Source: Acrocarpospora corrugata (GTDB lineage: Bacteria > Actinomycetota > Actinomycetes > Streptosporangiales > Streptosporangiaceae). Taken from it: a stretch of 34,887 nucleotides of DNA. Shown here one piece after another: positions 7,683 through 15,156 of the stretch. Where the stretch lies: contig NZ_BLAD01000053.1 of NCBI RefSeq assembly GCF_009687845.1, forward strand, positions 1 through 34,887. The letters are read 5' to 3'. Position 1 is the stretch's first letter; each line of letters opens with the position of its first letter. The notes under the pieces are model-generated. The model made no database searches. It was not told where the DNA came from and saw only the letters and a program-made list of their open reading frames with translations. The translations under genes were made by a program, and so were the position numbers.

Positions 7683-9809
7683 TCAGCCGCGCAGCAGTCC
7701 GGCCGCGCGGGCCCAGCGATACTTCGCGCCGAGCACCGCCACCGGTTGCTCCGTGGTGTACGGATAGGCGATGACACCGTGGTCGAAGAGGTATTCGCAC
7801 GCCTCCTCGACCTCGACGTCACCGGCCAGCGACGCCACTACCGGCTTGACGTTGCCGTTGGCCCGTTCCTCGGCCACGACCCGGGAGACGAGCTCGGCGA
7901 AGACCATCGGCGGGGTGACGATGGTGTGCCAGTAGCCGAGCACCAGGGCGTGGATCCGCGGATCGGTCAAGCCGAGCCTGAGGGTGTTCTCGTACGTGCT
8001 GGGTGGCTCGCCGCCCGTGATGTCGATCGGGTTGCCCGCCGCCCCGAACGGCGGAATGTACGCCTTGAACGCCTCGTCCAGATCCGGCGGGATCTCCATC
8101 AGGGTGAGCCCGTTGTCGACGCACGCGTCGGAGAGCAGCACCCCGGATCCGCCTGCGCCGGTGATGATGACGACGTTCTCGCCCTGGGGCGTGGGCATGA
8201 TCGGCAGCGACCGGGCGTATTCCAGCATGTCGTTCAGTCCGGGAGCGCGGACCACGCCGGCCTGCCGCAGGATGTCGTCGTAGACCTTGTCGTCGCCGGC
8301 CAGCGCGCCGGTGTGGGATCCGGCGGCGCGGGCGCCCATGGCGGTCCGCCCCGCCTTCAGCACGATCACCGGTTTGGTCTTCACGACCCGGCGCACGGCG
8401 TCGACGAAGCCGCGGCCGTCCTTGAGGTCCTCCAGGTGCATGGCCACGCAGTGGGTGTTGTCGTCCTGCTCGAAGAAGGTGAGCAGATCGTCCTCGTCCA
8501 CGTCGGCCTTGTTGCCGACGCCGACGATCGCCGAGACGCCCATCCGGGTGGTCCGGCTGAAGCCGAGGATGGCCATCCCGATGCCGCCGCTCTGCGAGGT
8601 CAGCGCCACACCGCCACGCACGTCATACGGCGTGCAGAAGGTCGCGCACAGGTTTTCCGGCGTGTAGTAGTAGCCGTAGATGTTGGGCCCCAGCATGCGG
8701 ACCCCGTGCCGCCGGGCGATCTCGACGATCTCCCGCTGGCCTTCGACGTTGCCGGTCTCGGCGAAGCCGGACGGGATCATGATCGCCCCGGCCACGCCCT
8801 TCACGCCCGCGTCCTCCAGCGCCCCGGCGACGAACTGCGCGGGGATGGCGAACACGGCCACGTCGACCTCGCCGGGCACGGCGGCCATGTTCGGATAGGC
8901 GGGTAACCCGAGGATCTCGGTGGCCTTCGGGTTGATCGGGTAGATCCGCCCCTGGTAGCCGCCGTTGATGAGGTTCCGCATCACCGAGTTGCCGATCTTC
9001 CCGTTCTCCGCGGAGGCGCCGATGACGGCCACCGCGCGGGGCTTGAAGATGCGGTTCATCGAGGCGAGGATCTCGTCCCGGGACAGCCTGGCCGGCGGCT
9101 CGGCCGGTTCGGGGTCGAGCAGGATGCGGACGTCGGCGGCGACCGCGCCGGTCGCGCTCGCGAAGACGGGGTTGAGGTCCACCTCGGCGATCTCGGGGTG
9201 GTCGGAGATGAGGGCGCCGACGCGCTCGATCATGCCCGCGAGCGCCTCGCGGTCAGCCGGCGCGGCCCCCCGCACACCTCGCAGCACTTCGGCCGCTCTG
9301 ATGTCATCGAGCATCCCGAGTGCATCATCACCTGAAAGTGGGGCAAGCCGGAAGGTCACATCTTTCAGCACCTCGACCAGGACCCCACCCAGGCCGAAGG
9401 CCACCACTTTGCCGAACGTGGGGTCGGTGACCGCGCCGATGATCACTTCGTGGCCGGCGCCCACCATCTGCTGCACCTGGACGCCGTCGATGGCCGCGTT
9501 CGGGTCGTAGGCGTGCGCCGCGGCCAGGATCCGGTCGTAGCCGGACCGCACCGCCGCGGGATCGGCCAGGCCGACGAGCACGCCGCCCGCCTCGGTCTTG
9601 TGCAGGATGTCCGGCGAGACGATCTTCAACACGACCGGGAAACCCATCCCGGCGGCCAGCGCGACGGCGTCCTCGGCCGAGGTCGCCACGCCCTCGCCGG
9701 GGGTGGCGATCCCGTACACGTCGCAGATCCGCTTGCCCTCCGGGGCGGTCAGCGCGAGCCGGCCCTCCGCTCGGGCCTTCTCCAGGATCTCTCCGACCTC
9801 GTTCGACAT
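7683..9809 (-). CDS. NDP-forming acyl-CoA ligase (acetate--CoA ligase family), fused beta-alpha
   Basis: This 708-residue single-chain enzyme joins both subunits of the ADP-forming acyl-CoA synthetases. An N-terminal ATP-grasp domain covers about residues 1-225 (VVLKIVSPDILHKTEAGGV, FGLGGVLVEVLKD, EVDLNPVF). The CoA-binding and ligase domains follow (PRAVAVIGASA, LTSQSGGIG, ASHTGALAG-like GSHTGALAG), where the histidine is the expected phosphorylated residue. It converts acid, ATP and CoA to acyl-CoA, ADP and phosphate. The ATG at 9809 begins one base after the frc stop, and GGAG lies nine bases upstream; a TTG at 9818 is less likely. In this operon the logical role is to make the first oxalyl-CoA or formyl-CoA that primes the CoA-transferase cycle. 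The substrate is not visible from sequence. Confidence 0.87.
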   Translation of the reverse strand: MSNEVGEILEKARAEGRLALTAPEGKRICDVYGIATPGEGVATSAEDAVALAAGMGFPVVLKIVSPDILHKTEAGGVLVGLADPAAVRSGYDRILAAAHAYDPNAAIDGVQVQQMVGAGHEVIIGAVTDPTFGKVVAFGLGGVLVEVLKDVTFRLAPLSGDDALGMLDDIRAAEVLRGVRGAAPADREALAGMIERVGALISDHPEIAEVDLNPVFASATGAVAADVRILLDPEPAEPPARLSRDEILASMNRIFKPRAVAVIGASAENGKIGNSVMRNLINGGYQGRIYPINPKATEILGLPAYPNMAAVPGEVDVAVFAIPAQFVAGALEDAGVKGVAGAIMIPSGFAETGNVEGQREIVEIARRHGVRMLGPNIYGYYYTPENLCATFCTPYDVRGGVALTSQSGGIGMAILGFSRTTRMGVSAIVGVGNKADVDEDDLLTFFEQDDNTHCVAMHLEDLKDGRGFVDAVRRVVKTKPVIVLKAGRTAMGARAAGSHTGALAGDDKVYDDILRQAGVVRAPGLNDMLEYARSLPIMPTPQGENVVIITGAGGSGVLLSDACVDNGLTLMEIPPDLDEAFKAYIPPFGAAGNPIDITGGEPPSTYENTLRLGLTDPRIHALVLGYWHTIVTPPMVFAELVSRVVAEERANGNVKPVVASLAGDVEVEEACEYLFDHGVIAYPYTTEQPVAVLGAKYRWARAAGLLRG

Positions 9810-9810
9810 C

Positions 9811-11037
9811 TCAGACAACTCCGTCTCTCTTCAGCTGGGCCAGTTCGTCGGCGGTGACGCCGAGCCCGGCGTAGATCTCCTGGTTGTGCTCGCCGAGCAG
9901 AGGCGGCGTGGTCACCTCGACCGGGGAGTCGGAGAGGTGGAGCGGGCTGCCGACGGTGACGAACGAGCCGCGCTCGGGGTGCTCGACGGTGATCACCGCG
10001 CCCTCGGCCCGCAGCGACTCGTCCTCGACGAGCTCGCGGGTGGACAGGATCGGCCCGCACGGGATGTTCTCCGCGTTCAGCCGGTCCAGCACGGTCCACT
10101 TGTCGTGCTGGACGGTCCACTCCTCGATGAGCTGGAACAGCTTGTCGAGTTTGGGCAGCCGCGCCTCCGGCGTGGCCCATTCCGGGTCCTCGGCCAGTTC
10201 GGGGCGGCCGATGATCGCGGACAGCGGCCGCCAGCCGACCGGCTGGACGATCACGTAGATGTAGTCGTTCGGGCCGCCGGGGGCGCAGCGCACCGCCCAG
10301 CCGGGCTGGCCGCCGCCGGACGCGTTGCCCGAGCGCGGCACCTCGTCGCCGAACAGCTCGTTCGGATACTCCCGGAGCGGACCGTGCGCCAGCCGCTGCT
10401 GGTCGCGCAGCTTGACCCGGCACAGGTTGAGCACGGCGTGCTGCATGGCGACCTGGACCCGCTGGCCCTTGCCGGTCTGGCCGCGCTGGTAGAGGGCGGC
10501 CAGGATGCCGGCCACGGCGTGCACGCCGGTGCCGGAGTCGCCGATCTGGGCGCCGGTGGCCAGCGGCGGGCCGTCGTCGAAGCCGGTGGTCGACATCGAG
10601 CCGCCCATGGCCTGGGCGATCACCTCGTACGCCTTGAAGTCCGCGTATCGCCCGGGGCCGAAGCCCTTGATCGACGCGTACACCAGGCGCGGGTTGAGCT
10701 CCTGCAGCCGCTCCCAGGTGAAGCCCATCCGGTCGACGGCGCCGGGGCCGAAGTTCTCGACCAGGATGTCGGCCTCCCGCACCAGGCCGGTGAACAGCTC
10801 CTTGCCGCGGGCGCTCTTCATGTTGAGCGTGATGCTGCGCTTGTTGCAGTTGAGCATCGTGAAGTAGAGGCTGTCCACGCCGGGCAGGTCACGCAGCTGC
10901 GACCGGGTGATGTCGCCGGAGGGGGCTTCCAGTTTGACGACGTCGGCGCCGAGCCAGCCGAGCAGCTGGGTGCACGACGGGCCGGACTGCACGTGGGTCA
11001 TGTCGAGGACGCGGACGCCCTCCAATGCCTTTCCCAT
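9811..11037 (-). CDS. frc: Formyl-CoA:oxalate CoA-transferase (class III CoA-transferase)
   Basis: This 408-residue enzyme moves CoA from formyl-CoA to oxalate, giving oxalyl-CoA and formate. The N-terminus carries [21 protein letters not shown] and [17 protein letters not shown], nearly identical to the corresponding stretches of E. coli YfdW/Frc as I recall it. The predicted catalytic aspartate is Asp167 in QIGDSGTG, and the glycine loop that gates the active site is GGGQPGW (241-247). [12 protein letters not shown] is also retained. These subclass-specific motifs separate it from carnitine or racemase-type relatives. The ATG at 11037 has GAGGGGA upstream and lies 11 bp after the Oxc-like gene. 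It is the strongest marker that the locus handles oxalate. Confidence 0.94.
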   Translation of the reverse strand: MGKALEGVRVLDMTHVQSGPSCTQLLGWLGADVVKLEAPSGDITRSQLRDLPGVDSLYFTMLNCNKRSITLNMKSARGKELFTGLVREADILVENFGPGAVDRMGFTWERLQELNPRLVYASIKGFGPGRYADFKAYEVIAQAMGGSMSTTGFDDGPPLATGAQIGDSGTGVHAVAGILAALYQRGQTGKGQRVQVAMQHAVLNLCRVKLRDQQRLAHGPLREYPNELFGDEVPRSGNASGGGQPGWAVRCAPGGPNDYIYVIVQPVGWRPLSAIIGRPELAEDPEWATPEARLPKLDKLFQLIEEWTVQHDKWTVLDRLNAENIPCGPILSTRELVEDESLRAEGAVITVEHPERGSFVTVGSPLHLSDSPVEVTTPPLLGEHNQEIYAGLGVTADELAQLKRDGVV

Positions 11038-11048
11038 CGCCGTCCCCT

Positions 11049-12749
11049 CTACTTGTACATCGTCTGGTTCATGGTTCCGGGGGCGTAGACCTCCGGATCG
11101 ACCCATACGTTGATCAGCGCGGGCTTGCCCGACTCGCGGGCACGCTCCAGGGCGGGCCGGATGTCGGCCGGATCCCTGACCTCCTCGCCGTGGCCGCCCA
11201 GCATCCGGGCGAACTCGTCGTAGCGCACGTCGCCGAGGGTGTTGCCGACCCGGCCGCGGGCGTCGCCATACTTGGCGGCCTGCCCGTAGCGGATCTGGTT
11301 CATCGAGGAGTTGTTGCCGATGACGCCGATGAACGGCAGGTCGAAGCGGACCATCGTCTCGAAGTCCCACCCGGTGAGGCTGAAGGCGCCGTCGCCGAAC
11401 AGGCAGAGCACCTCCTTGTCGGGGCGCGCGTATTTGGCCGCCATGGCGAAGGCGACGCCGACGCCGAGGGTGCCCAGCGGGCCCGGGTCCATCCAGTGGC
11501 CGGGTGACTTGGGCTGCACGACCTGGCCGGAGAAGGTGACGATGTCGCCGCCGTCGCCGATGTAGATGGTGTCCTCGGTGAGGAACTCGTTGATCTCGTG
11601 GACCAGCCGGTAGGGGTCGATCGGCTGGGCGTCGGAGAGCTGGCGGGGCAGGCGGTTCTGGTAGGCCTTGGTCTCGACCGCGCGCAGCTCCTCCAGCCAC
11701 TCCTTACGCCGGGCCGCGCCGCTGTCCACCCGCCCCGAGGCGGCCTGCGCGGCGGCGGACAGGATCAGGCCGGCGTCGCCGACGATGCCCAGGTCGATGT
11801 CGCGGTTCTTGCCGACGGTGCGGTAGTCGAGGTCGATCTGCACCACGGTGGCCGACTTGGACAGGCGCTTGCCGTAGCCCATCCGGAAGTCGAACGGCGT
11901 GCCGACGATGATGATCAGGTCGGCCTCGGTGAACGCGTAGCGCCTGGACAGCTGGAAGTGGTGCGGGTCGCCGGGCGGGAGCGTGCCACGGCCGGAGCCG
12001 TTCATGTAGGACGGGACGTTGAGCGCGCGGACGAAGTCGATCGCGTCGTCGGTGGCGCGGCAGGTCCACACCTGGCTGCCGAGCAGCACGCACGGCTTCT
12101 CCGAGTTCACCAGCAGGTCGGCCAGGCGCTCGATGGCCTCCGGGTCGCCCGCCTGCCGGGTGGAGGCGCGATACCGCCCGGCCGCCGGAATCCGGGCCTT
12201 GGCCAGGGGCACGCGCGCGTCCAGCACGTCCCGCGGGATCTCCAGGAAGGCCGGGCCCGGCGCGCCGTGGTAGCACTCGCGGAAGGCCATCGACACGATG
12301 TCGGCCACCCGTTCCGTGCTCGGGACCGTGGCCGCGAACTTGGTGATCGGGGTCATCATGTCCACATGCGGCAGGTCCTGCAGCGAGCCCATCTTGTGCT
12401 GGCTGAGGGCGCCCTGACCACCGATGAGCAACATCGGGCTCTCCGCGCGAAAGGCGTTGGCCACACCGGTCACCGCGTCGGTCGTGCCCGGCCCCGCCGT
12501 GACCACCGCGCAGCCCGGCTTGCCGGTGATCCGCGCGTAGCCGTCGGCGGCATGCGCGGCCACCTGCTCGTGCCGGACGTCGATCACCTCGATGCCCTCG
12601 TCCACGCAGCCGTCGTAGATGTCGATGATGTGGCCGCCGCAGAGCGTGAAGATCACGTCGATCCCCTCCGCCTTTAGGGCCTTCGCCACCAGGTGGCCGC
12701 CGGAGATCGTTTCCGGCGCGTCCGCTGCCTGCGGCACTGGCTCCGTCAT
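11049..12749 (-). CDS. TPP-dependent oxalyl-CoA decarboxylase / 2-hydroxyacyl-CoA lyase-like enzyme
   Basis: The 566-residue protein has the three-domain fold of TPP enzymes. The catalytic glutamate is Glu61 in [15 protein letters not shown]. The TPP/Mg motif runs from GDG at 452-454 to NN at 479-480. Position just before frc argues for oxalyl-CoA decarboxylase (oxalyl-CoA to formyl-CoA plus CO2). The sequence, however, follows the HACL/IlvG-like branch ([39 protein letters not shown]). It lacks stretches typical of Oxalobacter and E. coli Oxc, such as GVVGIP, SAPGF and NEGANALD. Actinobacterial 2-hydroxyisobutyryl-CoA lyase, which also yields formyl-CoA, is a serious alternative. A gene-specific operator lies 50 nt upstream. 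Confidence 0.85.
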   Translation of the reverse strand: MTEPVPQAADAPETISGGHLVAKALKAEGIDVIFTLCGGHIIDIYDGCVDEGIEVIDVRHEQVAAHAADGYARITGKPGCAVVTAGPGTTDAVTGVANAFRAESPMLLIGGQGALSQHKMGSLQDLPHVDMMTPITKFAATVPSTERVADIVSMAFRECYHGAPGPAFLEIPRDVLDARVPLAKARIPAAGRYRASTRQAGDPEAIERLADLLVNSEKPCVLLGSQVWTCRATDDAIDFVRALNVPSYMNGSGRGTLPPGDPHHFQLSRRYAFTEADLIIIVGTPFDFRMGYGKRLSKSATVVQIDLDYRTVGKNRDIDLGIVGDAGLILSAAAQAASGRVDSGAARRKEWLEELRAVETKAYQNRLPRQLSDAQPIDPYRLVHEINEFLTEDTIYIGDGGDIVTFSGQVVQPKSPGHWMDPGPLGTLGVGVAFAMAAKYARPDKEVLCLFGDGAFSLTGWDFETMVRFDLPFIGVIGNNSSMNQIRYGQAAKYGDARGRVGNTLGDVRYDEFARMLGGHGEEVRDPADIRPALERARESGKPALINVWVDPEVYAPGTMNQTMYK

Positions 12750-12798
12750 CTGTGTCGTCCTTCCGGGAGACGTTCTGCTTCATGTCTACGCCATACTG

Positions 12799-12809
12799 CA
12801 TACCGTATG
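12799..12809. promoter_or_regulatory. Predicted GntR operator before the Oxc-like gene
   Basis: CATACCGTATG is a perfect odd palindrome. A second related copy, CATACTGCATA, overlaps it at 12792-12802. Together they sit about 43-60 nt before the Oxc-like start codon, in the 106-bp gap after moeA. The six-gene minus-strand operon therefore probably has its own regulated promoter. Confidence 0.6.
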
Positions 12810-12855
12810 AGGAACATGGTTACTCTCCTGTCCCTGGGATGTCCAGAGGTTTCGG

Positions 12856-14052
12856 CTACTCGCTCAGACCCGGCTCGACCGGCAGGGCGAGCAGCTCCAC
12901 CGGGCCGCCGGCCCACCCGGGCGGGAGCACGGCCAGCGCGTCGGCCAGCGCCGGTCCGCGCAGCGAACCGGGCCGGTCATGCCCGGTCGGTACGGCGCCG
13001 CGCCCCGACCGCCGCACCGCCACCAGCCGGGTGTCGGCCGGATGAGCCATGACCGGCACGGCCAGCGCGGAGCGCTCCCCCACCGTCTCGGCCCGCCCCG
13101 CCAGCGCGCGCAGCATCGGAACCAGCAGCGTCAGCGCCGCCGCCAGCGCGGCGAAGGGATTGCCCGGCAGGCCGATCAGTGACCGCCCGCCGGGGAGCCT
13201 GGCCAGCAGCTGCGGATGGCCGGGCCGGACGGCCACGCCGTCGATCAGGATCGTCGCGCCGACGGCCGCCAGCACGGCCCGCAGATGATCGGCGGGGCCG
13301 CGGGAGGACGCTCCGCACACGACGACCACATCACCGGTCCCGTCGGCGAGCACGCCGGTGAGCACGGCCTCCTGGTCAGGCAGGTAGAGGGGCGGCAAGG
13401 ACTCCCCGCCCGCCCAGGCGATCAGCCCCGGCAGCATCGGGCCGACCGCGTCCCTGACCCGGCCGGGGCCCGGAACTCCGGTGGGCACCACCTCGTCCCC
13501 GGTGACCAGGACCTCCACGATCGGGCGGGGCCGGACGCGCAGGAGATCGTGGCCGAGCGCGGCGGCGAGGCCGAGCACCACCGGCGTGACGAGGGTTCCG
13601 GCCGCCAGGACCGGTTCGCCCCAGGCGCAGTCCTCGCCGCGCCGCCGGATGTGCCGCCCCGGCTCGGCCTCCCCGATGACGACGCCGTCGACGCCGCCGG
13701 CCGCCTCATAGGGCAGGACGGCCTCCGCTCCGATCGGAACCGGGGCGCCGGTGCCGATCTCGACGGCGGTGCCGGAGCGCAGGGTGCCGCCGTGGGCCGG
13801 GCCGCCGGCCAGCACCTGCCCGACCACCCGCCAGGGCGGCCGACCGGCCACGGCGTAGCCGTCCATGGCGGCCACGGCGTCCCGCGGCAGCGGGATCAGG
13901 GCGCGCAGCGGCTCGGCCAGCCGGCAGCCATACGCACCGGAAAAGGGCAGGTCGGCGATGGGGAGCGGGGCGGCGGCGCGGTAGGCGATCCGCCGCGCCT
14001 GGTCCCAGGGCACGTCCGTGCGGATGGAACGGACGCCGGAAGCGACAGTCAT
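12856..14052 (-). CDS. moeA: Molybdopterin molybdenumtransferase
   Basis: This 398-residue MoeA-type protein inserts molybdate into adenylylated molybdopterin to make active molybdenum cofactor. Motifs in order are RDAVAAMDGYAV, GTGAPVPIGAEAVLPYE, the VLVTGDEVVPTG turn, VCGASSRGPADHL and GLPGNPFAAL near the end of the central domain. A C-terminal beta domain follows. The ATG at 14052 has AAGGAGT upstream; the open frame extends over the operator and is not used. The gene diverges from the panE-like gene, with one operator between them. A MoeA dedicated to this locus fits the need of the adjacent formate dehydrogenase for a bis-MGD cofactor. Housekeeping MoeA copies usually sit elsewhere. Confidence 0.9.
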   Translation of the reverse strand: MTVASGVRSIRTDVPWDQARRIAYRAAAPLPIADLPFSGAYGCRLAEPLRALIPLPRDAVAAMDGYAVAGRPPWRVVGQVLAGGPAHGGTLRSGTAVEIGTGAPVPIGAEAVLPYEAAGGVDGVVIGEAEPGRHIRRRGEDCAWGEPVLAAGTLVTPVVLGLAAALGHDLLRVRPRPIVEVLVTGDEVVPTGVPGPGRVRDAVGPMLPGLIAWAGGESLPPLYLPDQEAVLTGVLADGTGDVVVVCGASSRGPADHLRAVLAAVGATILIDGVAVRPGHPQLLARLPGGRSLIGLPGNPFAALAAALTLLVPMLRALAGRAETVGERSALAVPVMAHPADTRLVAVRRSGRGAVPTGHDRPGSLRGPALADALAVLPPGWAGGPVELLALPVEPGLSE

Positions 14053-14079
14053 GGGCGACTCCTTGACCTTCAAACTTTC

Positions 14080-14090
14080 CATACTGTATA
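14080..14090. promoter_or_regulatory. Predicted GntR operator between moeA and the panE-like gene
   Basis: CATACTGTATA matches CATACNGTATG except at the last base and is followed by CC, extending a TGTATACC core. It lies 28 nt before moeA and 37 nt before the divergent panE-like start, where one site could govern both. Confidence 0.58.
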
Positions 14091-14126
14091 CCGAATGCAC
14101 GGTCGACGCGAGAACGGAGCTTGCTT

Positions 14127-15110
14127 GTGAAGGTCGCTGTTCTTGGCGCCGGCGCCATCGGTGCGTATGTGGGGGCCGCCCTGCACCGCGCCGGCGTCGA
14201 GGTGCATCTCATCGCCCGCGGGGAGCACCTCGCGGTCATGCGGAAGTCCGGCGTACGGGTGCTCAGCCCGCGTGGGGACTTCACCGCCCATCCGAACACC
14301 ACCGACGATCCCCGCGAGGTAGGACCGGTCGACCATGTCTTCCTGGGCCTGAAGGCCAACTCCTACGCCGCGGCCGGAGAAATGATCAAGCCGATGCTGC
14401 ACGAGACGACTTCGATCGTCGCCGCCCAGAACGGCATCCCGTGGTGGTATTTCCACCGGCTGGCGGGGCCGTACGAGGGATATCGCATTGAAAGTGTGGA
14501 CCCGGGGGGCGCGGTCACGGCCGCGCTGCCGCTGGAGCGGGCCATCGGGTGCGTGGTCTACGCGGCGACCGAGATCGAGGCGCCGGGCGTGATCCGCCAT
14601 CTGGAGGGGACCCGGTTCTCGATCGGGGAACCCAGCGGCGAGCTCTCGCCGCGCTGTGCCGAGCTCAGTGAAGCCATGATCGCGGGCGATCTCAAATGCC
14701 CGGTCGAGGCGGATCTGCGGCACGACATCTGGGTGAAGCTGATGGGCAACGTCGCCTTCAACCCGATCAGCGCGCTGACCCGGGCCACCATGGCCGGCAT
14801 CTGCCGGCACCGGAGCACCCGCGAGGTGGTGGTGACGATGATGCGCGAGACGGTCGAGGTGGCCCGGCGGGTCGGCTGCGATCCGCAGATCTCCATCGAG
14901 CGCCGGATGGCCGGGGCGGAGCGGGCCGGCGAGCACAAAACCTCCACACTGCAGGACCTGGAGAAGGGCAAACCGCTGGAGCTCGACGTGCTGCTCGCCG
15001 CCGTGGTGGAGCTGGCCGACCTGACCGGCGCCTCGGTGCCGACCCTGCGGGCGGTGCACGCGGTCACCGATCTGCTCGACGAGCAGGTCAGGCTTGTGGC
15101 ATCGGCGTGA
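14127..15110 (+). CDS. Ketopantoate reductase-family protein, probable oxalyl-CoA reductase (PanE2-like)
   Basis: This 327-residue NADPH-dependent reductase opens with the Rossmann motif VAVLGAGAIGAYVGAAL and carries LGLKANSY and QNGIPWW. Its C-terminal helical domain includes LMGNVAFNPISALT, with the family's lysine in DIWVKLMGN, and ends near KTSTLQDLEKGKPLELD. The GTG at 14127 has GGAG seven bases upstream. The family normally reduces 2-dehydropantoate for CoA synthesis. In Methylorubrum extorquens, however, panE2, located with oxalate genes, was linked to oxalyl-CoA reduction to glyoxylate. The same neighbourhood here makes oxalyl-CoA reductase the better hypothesis. It precedes the formate dehydrogenase operon, which has its own operator. 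Confidence 0.85.
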   Translation: MKVAVLGAGAIGAYVGAALHRAGVEVHLIARGEHLAVMRKSGVRVLSPRGDFTAHPNTTDDPREVGPVDHVFLGLKANSYAAAGEMIKPMLHETTSIVAAQNGIPWWYFHRLAGPYEGYRIESVDPGGAVTAALPLERAIGCVVYAATEIEAPGVIRHLEGTRFSIGEPSGELSPRCAELSEAMIAGDLKCPVEADLRHDIWVKLMGNVAFNPISALTRATMAGICRHRSTREVVVTMMRETVEVARRVGCDPQISIERRMAGAERAGEHKTSTLQDLEKGKPLELDVLLAAVVELADLTGASVPTLRAVHAVTDLLDEQVRLVASA

Positions 15111-15115
15111 ACGCG

Positions 15116-15126
15116 CATACCGTAGG
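15116..15126. promoter_or_regulatory. Predicted GntR operator before the formate dehydrogenase operon
   Basis: CATACCGTAGG differs from the consensus palindrome at one base. A perfect TGTATACA palindrome follows at 15128-15135. Both lie between the panE-like stop and the fdhA ribosome site, about 20-40 nt before the start codon. Confidence 0.55.
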
Positions 15127-15156
15127 CTGTATACAATGCTTGGAGGGATTGGGCCC

